Origin: Hirundichthys speculiger
Taxonomy: Eukaryota > Chordata > Actinopteri > Beloniformes > Exocoetidae
NCBI GenBank assembly: GCA_018398805.1
Contig: JAGFBZ010000942.1
Span: forward strand, 744,001 to 808,000
Length of the DNA: 64,000 nucleotides
Direction: 5' to 3'
The notes below the pieces were generated by a model, which searched no databases, was not told where the DNA came from, and was given only the letters and a program-made list of their open reading frames with translations. Each line of letters begins with the position of its first letter. Within the stretch, counting starts at the first letter, position 1. Shown here one piece after another: positions 46,417-57,550 of the stretch. The position numbers and the translations under genes are program-made.

Positions 46417-47250
46417 TCAAGTTGCCTGAAGTGCATCTTTAAGCGCAGTAGCAAGATTCTCCGCCGTGTGATTCTCAGGAAAATACGTTGTTTGGAGGCA
46501 TTTTGATTCTAGTTTCCACTCAGGTGTAATTATGTGGACAGTCAGGGACATATATGGTGTCATATTAACTGACGACCACATGTCAGTTGTTAGGGAATAG
46601 CTGTCTGCCCTTAACAGCAACGCCTGGACCTCATCTTTAACTTGTATATACAAACTTGGCATCGCCGTTTGTGAGAAATATTTCTGTCCAGGCAGCTCGT
46701 ACTGCGCATCTAGGACCTTTATCATGTCCTTAAAGGACTTTTTTTCTACCGTGTGGAAAGAGACCATTTTCTTCGCCAGGTATTTTGTCACCGCATCAGT
46801 GCAGGTTTTCCAACGGAGACTGTCCCTCTTGTACTTTGTTGCTTTGGCGAAGGCCCCCATTATTGTCGGCTGCGTGTAACTGGCGGTGGACTTTGTTGAT
46901 GTTGGTCCTGCATCTGTGTCAGTGGAAGGCTTTGAAACTGTTGCACTGAGTGAACTCGGAGCCAAATTCACCTTCGCAGCAGTGAGTAGGTGGTTGATTC
47001 AGAGATGCGTCCTAAGGTTAGAGGTGTTTCCATCTCTCGCGATCACCTTTTTATTGCACTTTATTGCACTGGCATGTTCCAGATGAAGCAATTTACAAAT
47101 TGCTTCATCTGTATTTACCGGCTCCCCTTTCTCGTTTGCCTGGAACCCGAAATATTCCCAAACTGCAGAAGTTGTGTTCTTTTTTGGCACTAAGTTACTC
47201 CGTGCGGGATCTGCCATCTTTCTCCCCTTCTCTCTCCTTCGCGCTGTCAC
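46417..47250 (-). pseudogene. ZBED-type hAT transposase, N-terminal part
   Basis: A single minus-strand frame runs 47250 to 46417, interrupted only by TGA at 46999-47001. It reads SAVWEYFGFQANEKGEP, DEAICKL...CNKK, ARDGNTSNLRTHL (BED finger), then after the stop KSTASYTQPTI, DAVTKYLAKKM and ADSYSLTTDMWSS, the 'f..t.D.W.S' region of hAT catalytic domains (first acidic residue). Translation ends at DALQAT, before the rest of the catalytic core and the C-terminal dimerisation domain. The stop lies where a CGA Arg is expected, consistent with CpG decay. A 30-base insert disturbs the zinc finger. Confidence 0.82.
47081..47110. repeat. Perfect hairpin, 14-bp arms, in the BED-finger region
   Basis: AGATGAAGCAATTT and AAATTGCTTCATCT flank AC. 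It spans one end of the apparent in-frame insertion within the zinc finger. Confidence 0.9.
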
Positions 47251-47949
47251 GTGACGACGTCAGGATCATAAACTTGATAGAAAGTCTCCAAAAGTAGGCA
47301 AAAACATAACTGTTTAAGTTAAACTGAAAATTCAACCACACATAAGTGCTACTGGACATAGAATCAGTTTTAGACATTAAATTACTTTTTAAAATATTCA
47401 ATCCTTATCTCCTGTATAAGTGGCCTGCATTTTTTTTTAATGACGGTAATGAAACTGATACCGCGGCTATTTTTAAATACCGGAAGTATACGGTATTACC
47501 GTAATACCACCCAAGCCTAAGCTGCAGGCCAGTCAGCGTTGGGAAGGAATGGGAGAACTGCAACTATAATGGACTGTTTCCACCGGAGACCAGATAGCTG
47601 CTGGTCAGTAAATACGCAGGAACACCACAAGAGGGAAGACGCATTGATAAATATGTTTATTGAGACCAGAATGTAAACACGACTATGTGATTCGATAGTC
47701 TTCAAAAAGTTCAGTGCTTGACTCGAACCAAAACTACAACCCTAATTTACAAAATAAAACTAAAAGTAACACTGAAACTAATAAAAACTAAACTAAAACT
47801 AAGTATTTCAAAACAAAAATGAATAAAAACTATTAAAACTGCTCTAAAAACGAATTAAAACTTACTGAATTTGGAAAAACTAAACTAAAAACTAAATAAA
47901 AACTAAAACTAATGGAAAATCCAAAACTATTATAACCCTGTTCTGATGC

Positions 47950-48687
47950 AGGATTGGAGCAGCTCAACAGTCCTGGACCTTAGCCGCTGGATTTTTCATT
48001 TTACAGTGTGGTATGTTTGTTTAGCATCGTCTTGCTGAAATATGCAACGTCTTCCCTAAAAGAGACGCTGACTAGATGGAAGCAGATGTTCCTCTAAAAC
48101 CTCTACGGACTCTTCAGCATTAACGGTTCCTTTCCAGATGTGGAAGCTCCCCACGTCGTAGACGCTAATGCAACCCCAAACCATCAGAGATCCAGGCTGT
48201 TGAACTGTCTGCTGATAAGATGAATGGTCCTTTTCCTCTTCAGTCCACAGGACACGGCATCCATGGTGTCCAAAAAGAATTTCAAATTTGGACTTATCTG
48301 ACCACAGAACAGTTTTTATTTAGCCTCAGACCATTTTAGATGAGCTTCAATGCAGAGAAGACGGTGGCGTTTCTAGAAGGTGTTCACATATGGCTTCTTC
48401 TTTACATGATACAGCTTTAACTCTCATTTGTGGATTGCACAGTGTTTTCTGGAAGTGTTCCTGAGCCCATGCAGCGATGTCCTGCAGCGCCACCTGAGGG
48501 CCCGAAGATTGCACACATCCTATTTTGACCTTCGGCCTCCTCCCTTGAGCAGAGACACTCTTTTGATGATATTATGTACCGTACATGGTGAGATCTTTGC
48601 AACTTTGCATTGAGGAACATTTTTCTGAAATTGTTCCACATTTTTTTTTGACGTAGTTTGTCTCAAATTGGTGAACCCCTGCCCATC
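47950..48687 (-). pseudogene. Tc1-like transposase relic split by a hAT insertion
   Basis: Minus-strand codons start MGRGSPI at 48687, pass through a helix-turn-helix-like stretch VWNNFRKMFLNAKLQRS, and reach [32 protein letters not shown] and FQQDDAKQ (catalytic Asp pair). The remaining C-terminal piece (GCYTMVN then ITLFQLFG) lies on the far side of the hAT insertion at 44765-44908. Several stops and shifts. Confidence 0.65.
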
Positions 48688-48990
48688 TTTACATCTGAGA
48701 GGCTCTCTGAAATGCTCCTTTTATACCCAGTCATGTTACTGACCTGTTCTCAATTAACCTAATTAGTTGTCAAATGCTCCTCAATTTGTTTTTGATCGGA
48801 GCCAGTTGCTTTTCCAGCCTTTTGTTGCCTCTGTTCCAACTTTTTTGAGATCTGTTGCTGCCATCAAAGGCAAAATGAGCTCCAACTCTCCATGAATTGG
48901 AGAATGAATGAATGAATCTTAAATGTTCTTTACGTTCACTGGGAATAAATTAATTTTTACACTTTACACGGTGTCCCAGCTTCTTTGATA

Positions 48991-50239
48991 TTAGTGTTCT
49001 ATTTTCATCATAGATCATAAATCTGTTGTAAATACAGCCAACAAATATTTTCATGGTTATTTTGACTGGTTATCTTGATTGCTAAGTGTTATTGTACCTC
49101 TATGTAAAATTAACATGGTGTATTCAAGCTTTGCTTACTTGAGGGTGTGAGAAGTTATTTCAGGACTCAATTTAGTACCTCATAAAATGGGGATTATTTT
49201 ATTGGCTAGATTATATCATAGACTAAAAGGCTCATGTGGATTCATGAGAAGGACATCTTCTGGCTATATGCTTCATGATATCACCAGTCCAGCCAATGAG
49301 AAACAGCAAAATGGCGGCATAGAATTAAGATATGGACACTGCATTCATTTTAAAGGAAAAGGTTTTGTCAACACACCAAGCAAGTGATGATGAGCTTCTT
49401 CACACAAACTGATTTGTGGGCGCTGAAAGAGGGATTTGCCCAGGGCCCCAGAGAGGCTAAAACCACCACTGGCTGAATCCCTTCAAATCCAACAGGTCTC
49501 GCAGGCGTCGCCCCTAATGTTGCACATCCAGAAGGAATGATGACTTGATTTGAGAAAAGTGAAAAGTGTGTTCAACGTGAAGAGATAAAAGCAGCTTGGG
49601 GTGGACAGCACACGGGTAATTGAAAAGTGAGTCGAGGAAAATAGTAGCAAAACGTCTGGCCCGTTTGAATGCAGGTGTTAGAGGGGTTGAGGATGAATAC
49701 GTACCTTCTGGCAAGGAAAATATGCTGGAGACAGAGGTCGTGGTTTCACATGGCGTTTGATGCCACCGTAATAACTTAGCACATTGTGCTCATTTTACCA
49801 CATTAACTGAGCCAGTATTTCCTCATCAGCCTTTTTGAAAAATTTGTTCGGCCTGTACTTCTCTTTATTGCCGATTCGTGCCCAGTCGACCTCTTCCTCC
49901 CTCCTACCATCAATTCTTGATCCCTTCATCAATCTGTCCTCCTAACTGTCACCACATCCCCTGAATCCCTTTTCTCTAAATCTTACCACGTCCTGCTCCA
50001 GTTGCTCTGTCTCTCTGTTTTCTTAATGTCCACTCAAGTGATAAATTTGGGGGCAGGTGACTAATAAATTCATTAATTAGAGGACTGCTATTTGGGTTGA
50101 ACCAAAGTTGGAAACCAATGAGATGAGAAGAGCAAAAGAAGGGAAATGGTGAATCAAGTAAGGCGATAAAATGGGAGGGAGGGAGGGAGGTAGGGAAAGA
50201 TAGATAACAGATTAAAAAAATGTGAGATGGAAAATCACC
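48991..50239. other. No gene seen
   Basis: AT-rich low-copy DNA with a GGGA repeat near 50172-50195; no element ends or coding motif recognised. Confidence 0.5.
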
Positions 50240-50375
50240 CTGTGATGGACTGGGAAATTATCCAGATTGTGTTGACACCTTGGAGGGGCCCCTGCAGAGT
50301 CCCATGACCCTGAATGTCATGTATAGGAAATGGACAGAGATTTAAAAGCAGATGGATAAATTGAGACCATCAATG
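50240..50375. repeat. Teleost LINE-tail type repeat
   Basis: CACCCTGTGATGGACTGGGA, TCCAGATTGTGTT, CCCATGACCCTGAATG and GGAAATGGACAGA follow the order of the fish repeat ending '...tgatggactggcgacctgtccagg ... cgaccctgaa ... gaaaatggatggatgg'. Likely the same family as 24059-24235, opposite strand. Confidence 0.6.
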
Positions 50376-50681
50376 TATCCCTACTGGCAGCAGATAATAC
50401 CACTGACCTAAATGGAACAGTGTAAGAAAGTGATAATTACTTTCGTCAACCTAATTCAACTGCCTTGAGATTACTTTTTTTTGTAGATTGGAAATTTTGC
50501 AGATTGGTGACGTATGCTCCGCAGCATCGCAGCAGTACAACGTGGCTGTCTGAAGGCAGTAAATGACTAAAATTAATGATCTGTATCACTTGTTTTGGCT
50601 TGTTGCTTTCTTTGCTGGAAGTGTTTGTGTCAACACAAAGCCCCAAACGCAATGCGTTATTCCAATTCAAAGTCATATAAT

Positions 50682-50926
50682 TAGGGCTGGGCAAGTTAAC
50701 GCGTTAATTGCGTTAACTCATTATTTTATAAACAACATTTGTTGTTTGAACAACAAATGTTCAGAAACTTTAGTTCATATGGCAGCAGAACATTTAATAA
50801 AAGTGACCTTTACACTACTTTTGAATTCATTATTTGATTTTCTGTATAACGTGCAATTAATCGTGATTAATCAGGGAATTCATGCGATTAATCGCGATTA
50901 AAAATTTAAATTGTTGCCCAGCCCTA
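50682..50926. mobile_element. hAT-type MITE, perfect 8-bp duplication
   Basis: Ends TAGGGCTGGGCAA and TTGCCCAGCCCTA are exact inverses; flanks CATATAAT at 50674-50681 and 50927-50934 are identical. The 245-bp body holds TTAATCGCGATTAA words and a palindromic AACATTTGTTGTTTGAACAA region. Kin at 38830-38898 and 59155-59464. Confidence 0.92.
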
Positions 50927-51367
50927 CATATAATGTTAATTCATTTAAAGACCCGAGCTAAGGAACCCAACAGATTGCCCCTGAGCTTGCTTCAGGCGAC
51001 GGGAACAGAACGACTTTCTATCAACTGGGAGAAACTTCCAGCAGAACCAGGTTGACATGAACGCATTTCACTTGGGTCAGAAAGAACACAGCAACTGCTT
51101 TGTGGTGTGACCAAAACAGCTGTTCCAACACCTCTCTAGGAGACGTGGGCTCGGGACAACTCCCAGCAAACTCTGATGCGGTCCGTTTGTGGCGTGAAAA
51201 CTCCACAACCTAGATTCAGCCCAGCTACAGTGTATACTCCATGTGTCTGAGCTTAAAAAATCTTTCCTTTGACAGCTGTGTAGTGAATTGTGGATTTGTG
51301 AAGGAGCACATAAAAGCAAATGAAAGTAACCTCCAGCCACAGTCATTTACAAATTGTAAAGTTTGAC

Positions 51368-51735
51368 TAGGGGTGTGAAAAAAAAATCGATTTGGCAATA
51401 TACCGTGATTTTCGGCCGCCCAATATATCGAATTTTCAGCTCCTAATAATGATTTTTTATTGGTTACTAATGGTAACTTAAATGTGCAAAAACACTAATA
51501 ATAAACAATAAATAGGTTGTTTTGAAGCAAATAGTTTTGAATCAATTTGTCCTCTGAATGATCAATATCATCTGATGAACATATACAGCAATTTGATTTT
51601 TCATCTCTACTTTTAATTTTGATATGAACTGGGTAGAATATCACAATATATCGCAATATCGCAATAATATCGCATCATGACCCAAGTATCATGATACATA
51701 TCATATTGCGAGGTCCTTGCCAATACTTACCCCTA
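51368..51735. mobile_element. hAT-type MITE
   Basis: Left end TAGGGGTGTGAAAAAAAAAT, right end TTACCCCTA. Flanks AGTTTGAC and AGTTTGCA agree at six leading bases. The body has ATCGATTTGGCAATATACCG and a run of ATATCGCAATATCG words. 368 bp, no frame. Confidence 0.75.
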
Positions 51736-51924
51736 AGTTTGCAGAGAGTCAAACAAACAATATGGAAAGAAATAACCAACTGTGGGTCAAACCATGAAGT
51801 TGTTGTTGTATACGGCAATGACAGTCCTGCCCTGACCATTTGTGAATGCAACTAACTGAAAAATGACAAGGTAATCTGGTGTGCACTGAGGCTGCACCAC
51901 ACGTGCACACCAGCCTGTTTGACT

Positions 51925-52200
51925 GGATAATATGGAACTATGAGGTCTTTAAGATGAGTAGGAGGCAGGTGTTTAAGTGCTGCATATATGAGGAGGAGCA
52001 TCTTAAATTCTATCCTGGATTTCACAGGAAATCAATGAAGAGAATCAAAAATCTGAGCCACATGACCTCCTCTGCAAATCTCCATCAAACGATCACTGCA
52101 GCATTTTGTAGAAGTGATGCACTTATGTTCCTAGGGTCCAAGTTCGCCCGCTGCTGTTGGAAAACATTACAGAAGAGCACCATGATGCTTTTTCAAACAT
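51925..52200. repeat. Possible LINE 3' region relic
   Basis: The order 'ctttaagatga', 'gtgtttaagtgctgcatat', 'cttaaattctatcctggatt', 'caatgaagagaatc' and 'ctgcagcattttgtagaag' follows a common fish L2-type repeat phrase. Recognition is by memory only. Confidence 0.35.
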
Positions 52201-52537
52201 GACATTGATGCATTCAGTTACTACTAATTAATGGAAAACAGTACGTCTGAAATAGGTTTATAATGACAGTGACATCAGTTGGCTTATCAATCTTTGTCAT
52301 GGAATGCCAAAATGTAACTGTGATAAATCTGTCGTACCTGATGGGAGCTTAGATCGGCTCCCGCCCTCAACCCTGACCCAGAATTGTACGGACAAGTAAA
52401 GAAAATTAATAGATATTGTGATAAATTGGCATAGCCTCATTTATTGTTGTATTTTATCCAAGTTCTTAAGACTCAACTCAAGCCAAAGCAGCTGTTTCTT
52501 GCTTTTCAGTATTTCATACTGCTAACAAAACTGGCTT

Positions 52538-52619
<82 letters not shown>

Positions 52620-53752
52620 CTTGAAAATGATCATAAGATCACTCTGTCCTGCTTCAGATCTTGGCAGGTATGACAGGTCTCTCCAGGTAATTTGTTCGCC
52701 ATCACAAGTGATGTGCTCTGTATTACGCCCGGGTTCTTAGAAGATGGCATTTCCCCGCACTGGAAAGCCAAGTGCAGAACGTCTGTCATTACACTTTGAA
52801 GTCTTGCATCAGTTTTATAATGAGGAAAGGGAGGTGAGAGGGAATGGGACAAAAGGTAGACCGGCTCAAAAAGGGGAGTTAAACTTAGAAAGCATACACA
52901 GAAGACGCTGCTTGTACGAAGGACAGATTGCATTGAAGGATGGGTTCAGATAATCGGCGGGAGGTCACACTCCCTCTCTTTTCTTTATCTCTCTGAAGAT
53001 GGTCAGCAACTCTGAGATGGATGGATACCCATCAGTAAACATGTGACAACGAGCACACCGCCTCTCCATGTTTTAGAGAGCTGAAGTGACTCACGTGTGA
53101 TCGAGTGTGTATGTTTGCACGTGTCTATATGGGAGCTGGTGCAAAAGGTTCATGGCTACAGCTGGACAGTAATTGTGTGTGTGTGTGTGTGTATCAGGGT
53201 GTCATTTTTTGTTGCAACAAAAGTGTACACAGACTGATGTATTGAACGGCTACTAGTCCTCGCTCTGACATGACGTCCGACCTCAATTTTCACCCTCCAG
53301 CTTTGGTGTCCATCACTGCAGCGTGTCTTATTTTTGAGTGTGTCAGTGTTAGTTGGAGCTCAGGTGGCAATTCAGTGGGATGTGTGTCTAAAATATTTGT
53401 GCGTCCGTCTGTGATGCTCAAGGTGAAATGAGGTCAGTGGGGAAGGGGGGGGGGGTGAGTAGTTGACAGCAGTTTGATGGAGGGAAAACATCTGAGGTTG
53501 TGAAATGAGAGAGGTTTTCTGAAGTTCAAAAGTCATTTTGAAGTACTCTCTGCGGCCATTCCATGTCTCTGTGTTTAATCTGTGCACGATTTATGAAGCC
53601 AGGCAGATTAGCATGGGCCTGCAAATCAGAAATTGCTCGGATGGAAGTGTTCAGTCCTGCAGATGAGGCCCTGAAACTATATAAACTAGAAAAGCACTCG
53701 GAGAGCACAGACCTCCACCAAGTGCAACAGTTCCCTCATAAAACTATTTAGA
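52201..53752. other. No gene seen
   Basis: Low-copy DNA with the TA microsatellite listed below, a TG run at 53175-53192 and a G run at 53443-53454. Confidence 0.5.
52541..52617. repeat. TA microsatellite, about 77 bp
   Basis: Uninterrupted TA. It could extrude as a cruciform and is likely unstable in length. Confidence 0.97.
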
Positions 53753-54095
53753 GATTGTGATAAAATCCGCGTTCTGGGTCAGATCCGGATTAGTCTTTGA
53801 AATTTGATAGAGGTTCCCATTGTCGATCCCTGAGTCAAATTTCATTAGTTTTGGGCAATAATCAACAGAGATATTGAGAAACAAAATTTTCATCCCCATT
53901 GACCGCAATTTTATCAAAAATTTGAAAGCGATCCAGAATCCAGGATTTCTTCTGGATCACACCCAAAATGAAATCAGTTCTTCCTTTTCACATTTCTGAC
54001 AACTCCTGAAAATTTCATCAAAATCCATCCATAACTTTTTGAGTTATCTTGAACACAGACAGACAGATAAGAGCCTCCTTGGTGGAGGTAATAAA
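53753..54095. repeat. Interspersed repeat ending in GGTGGAGGTAATAA
   Basis: Contains 'gggtcagatccggat', 'tttgatagaggttcccattg', 'gaaaatttcatcaaaatccatccataac', 'cacagacagacagata' and 'tccttggtggaggtaataa' style words, an order shared by a widespread teleost repeat. No frame. Confidence 0.5.
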
Positions 54096-54149
54096 CCAGT
54101 AACCAGAGAAATCTACCTAAACCAGTAACCAGAGAAATCTACCTGAACC
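54093..54149. repeat. Direct duplication, 29-bp unit, two copies
   Basis: ACCAGTAACCAGAGAAATCT followed by ACCT(A/G)A occurs twice in succession. Confidence 0.8.
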
Positions 54150-54592
54150 AGTGCAAATCAGTTCCAAGTGAACAGAAACCATCCACAACCAGAGGCCAAA
54201 TGTTTATCAATGAAAAAGGAGCTGGAAACTCCACAAAACCACATAAACATGAAACATCCTGAAATTGTCTTGAGCTGGAAAACAACCGAGACAAATGTTA
54301 GAGCTGAGAATCAAAAGAGATGATCATTACTTACTGCTTGATCTGTTACTGTTTTATGGAATCAGAACTTTTAAAATAAAACAGAACTGAAAAAATTTGG
54401 GGCAACAAATACAAAGACCGCCAATTTACCATGATCAGCTTTAAGGAGATTTTGGGCCGTCCAGGATTTAATGGGATTTAAAAATAAATAACAGAAACAA
54501 AGCTTATTTCTCTGGTGCAAGTTTAAATGAGCACTTTAAGAACCATAGTAGGTCAAAATATGTAGACAATTATCAGGAACAAAATTATAGTT

Positions 54593-55087
54593 CAGTGATT
54601 CTCATACTTTTAATACTGCGTACCACCTGAGAAACTGTTCAGCTCTCTGAGTACCACCATGATGACCAATTTAAAATATAGCCATATATGCTTTCATAAT
54701 TAGCTTTAAACACACAGGAGAGATGTTTATTCCTTATTGTGGTTATCTATTACCTGAACTGTTACTTTACTGAATCAGACATTTCCAACTCTGTCCAACA
54801 ATTCTCACATACTCATACTCTCATACAGAGCAAAATAAACACACTCAAAAGTTGTTACATCTGCACTGCAACAGAATATGCAACAAATATTTAAAAAAAA
54901 ACACAATTTTAATAATCTCAAGCTACACATTTTGTTTGAAACCTATTTATAATGCATTGTATGTTTCAGATTTTTTTTAACGTGAAAATGTGGAAAAAAT
55001 GCAGAAGGTCATGACGTTCCCCCGTGTACCACCAGAGAGCGCTCGTGTACCACCGGTGGTACACGTACCACAGTTTGCACACCACTG
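54593..55087. mobile_element. hAT-type MITE
   Basis: Left end CAGTGATTCTCATACTT, right end CAGTTTGCACACCACTG, the CAGtGgTtcTCAAACT type. Flanks TTATAGTT and ATATAGTG agree at 6 of 8. Inside are paired 'gtaccacctgaga' and 'gtaccaccagaga' words and a CACCGGTGGTAC palindrome near the right end. Confidence 0.8.
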
Positions 55088-55319
55088 ATATAGTGCAACT
55101 TCAAATGAAATAAACTTTGGACTTTAAGCTGAACCTTAAACACCTATAAATGTACAAATTAAGAAACAGTTGCTTGTACAAATCACAATAAAATGTAAAC
55201 AGGTGCTCTGCAGACAAGGATAATTGTCCTCCACCAGTTGTCCCTCTGCATTCTTAAAAAAATAGAATAAATAAATAAATATGCCCAGACCTCAGGTTTC
55301 ATCCTTTTAGTGGGTTTTT

Positions 55320-55743
55320 AAATGTCCCACATGCTATTACCATTTTCCGTCACGCTTATGTTACGATGCCGATGTTACAAGCTACATATTTACGGGAGAC
55401 AGTCGTGAGTCGTTCGCGACACTTGAATGAGGCTGATATTACACATCCCGGTAATCGACTGCGATGTGAAGATCACGTAAAATTTCACTGCGCTTTCCGT
55501 AACACAGGTAACCGTTCAATCCCTATTTTGAAAACATTTTTGAGACTGGCCAAGCCCAGCTCGTGTATATGCTGGTCTACGGCATTATTGGGAAATTCTA
55601 GGTTACGTCCCTGTCATTTCAACAAGGAACAGATCAGCACTGACAACTGCGCGAGCGGTGATTCTCTCTACTTTACCTGGAATAACTGGAGGAAGCCACG
55701 GCCGCGGTACTCTGAGAGGCTCTGCTACAAATCAGAAACCTGA
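55320..55743. repeat. Interspersed repeat B (related to 13940-14212)
   Basis: The part 55588-55665 matches 14132-14212. Upstream sequence is CpG-bearing (TCGTTCGCGACA, CCCGGTAATCGACTGCGATG) and gives a 125-codon frame with no known motif. Probably an internal piece of a transposable element. Confidence 0.4.
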
Positions 55744-56455
55744 GAACCCAAACTGAGATTCAAAGAAGCTAAACTCAGAATCCGTAGCAGAGAAATCAAC
55801 CTCTAAATGAGAGTGTGGAGGTCTTTTTTAACTGTAGCTTTCAGCTCTCTCTACCGTCTCTACGACTCCTTCATCTGCTGTTGTCTGAATCTCACGTTCA
55901 TAGGTGATTTTCTCCTCTATGGTTTTCTGCTGTAGGTGCAGAATATCTGGCACCGTGCCTAAAGGCGTGCACAGTTAGTAAATCCTTTGTGATTGCATGT
56001 ATGTAAGTTTGGCTTTGTTTGATTTGATTCACATGCCCAACTGGCTCTGAAAGCTACTGGTGTTCATGGGTTTATCAGCATCAGCTGAGCATCATCCGTG
56101 TAAAAGTGGTAAGATACACCATTTCACTCAAAACATTGTGAAAGAATAGAGCGGTTGACAGCATCAGAGGTGTCATGTAAGTTTGTAAGAAATAAAACTA
56201 GCGTTATTACATTGATAAATTATATAAACTGTGCAGAGATGACTTCATCCAGAACCTTAAATTAAAAGATTGGTACATAGCAACTTAAACTAAATGGTTT
56301 CAGGCTTCTTTAACAGCAGGTGAACAATGACATGAAGACGATTTTATGGAAAGCCCAGACGAAACAACAACAACAACAACAAAAAACTCACTAGTTAAAG
56401 AACATGAAATAAACAACCAATTCTGGTTGATAATAAATCAATACTTGTGAAGTTG
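55744..56455. other. No gene seen
   Basis: Low-copy AT-rich DNA; a CAA run near 56367-56384. Confidence 0.5.
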
Positions 56456-56459
56456 TCTA

Positions 56460-57550
56460 TCCATGCAGCAAGATATTCATACTTGACAAGAAATCTTTTT
56501 CCAGTTTAGATCTGGTGTGTACCCAAAGGATTTGAAACAAATGAAATATCTGAATTTTATGTACAAATATATAAAAAATAAATAAAAAGAAAAAAATTAA
56601 TCAAAATAGATTTTTGAAAAAGTAAAAAGATCTTGCTGTATGGACAGATACAGTAATTTCTAGCAAGAATTATTATTATAATTTTTTTTTTTACCAATTT
56701 GGATCTGGTAGATGTTCAAAGATCTGAAACAACTGAAAGAAAGCAAAATTTTTATGAAATTACTTAAAACAAACTTACTACAACACAGTAACAAGTGAAC
56801 GACACCGAAAATTAGCAAATACTTCTTAATTCTAGTTTGCTGACAACAAAAAAGAAAAAAAAGATAGGAACAAGAAAATAAAGTAATACATGAAGTGGAT
56901 TATTAAATGTTAGCAGAGTATCTTCGTATGGTTAAACATGTAGGCTTAATAACAGTTTTTTGGTCAAAGAAAAAGTTAAACACTGAAACTGTGGTACTGT
57001 TGTTTGTTTTAACAGTCAATTACCAAATTTATGATTTCCTGGCTAATCAAGGCATAAAGGAAAAAAACATTCATGACAAATTTGACAGGCTAAATCATGA
57101 CAAGCTAACACGTATTTATAAATGTCTACAATTTAACTGAGCATAAAATCAACACTATGAAGGTTGATGTGACTCAGAACTCTTCTGGCAAAAGTGTCCA
57201 ACTGTTATTTTATGTGATGTGTTTTTAATTAGTTTTATGACTTTGTATTCCAGCTGTGTTATCAATAAAGTTCGGTGGAGGTGAAAAGTAACGAAGCCAT
57301 ACAATATCAAGATACAGTAATTTCTAGCAAGAATTATTATTATTTATTTATTTATTTTATTTTTTTTTTTTTACCAATTTGGATCTGGTAGGCATTCAAT
57401 GATTTGAAACAACTAAAAGAAAGCAACATTTTATATTAAATTACTTAAAACAGACTTACTACAACACAGTTTTATGCATTTGTATTCCAGCTGTGTTATC
57501 AGTAAAGTTCAGTGAAGGTTAAAAGTAAAATAGCCATAAGATATCAGATT
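56460..57550. repeat. Locally multiplied AT-rich tract
   Basis: A block starting GATACAGTAATTTCTAGCAA and ending CTTACTACAACACAG occurs at 56648-56790 and 57310-57470. A second block, TTTGTATTCCAGCTGTGTTA and following, occurs at 57244 and 57481 (period about 237). A weaker relative of the first block lies at 56465-56560. All contain a T run before ACCAATTTGGATCTGG. Confidence 0.75.

Larger units (their letters stand above)
45593..47519 (-). mobile_element. hAT-type element, innermost, perfect 8-bp duplication
   Basis: The ends are TAGGCTTGGGCGGTAT and ATACCACCCAAGCCTA. AGCTGCAG occurs at 45585-45592 and 47520-47527 without mismatch. The 1927-bp element keeps a partial transposase on the minus strand and CA-rich and A-rich non-coding sequence elsewhere. 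It is too short for a complete hAT transposase (about 600 residues) with its dimerisation domain. Confidence 0.93.
44909..47940 (+). mobile_element. hAT-type element, middle of the nest
   Basis: The ends are CAAGGTTATTATCGTTAACG and the inverse-type AAACTATTATAACCCTG. Flanks GTCTGATC (44901) and TTCTGATG (47941) agree at 6 of 8. Both arms are dominated by AAAACTAA-type words. Without the inner insertion and its duplicate it is about 1.1 kb. A lone terminus of the same family occurs at about 60793-60820. Confidence 0.78.
44640..48990 (-). mobile_element. Tc1/IS630-like element, outermost of a three-level nest
   Basis: Inverted blocks CTTTGATGGCAGCAAC (44747) and GTTGCTGCCATCAAAG (ending 48869) are followed inward by similar 'cagttggaacag' words and extend outward with weaker pairing, so the outer limits are approximate. 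The interior is split by the hAT element at 44909-47940. Joining the flanks across that insertion restores a continuous repeat order familiar from fish genomes. Confidence 0.65.

Noticed and set aside
52444..52740. 98-codon frame with an Ile-Tyr run
   Set aside because: It is the translation of the TA microsatellite.
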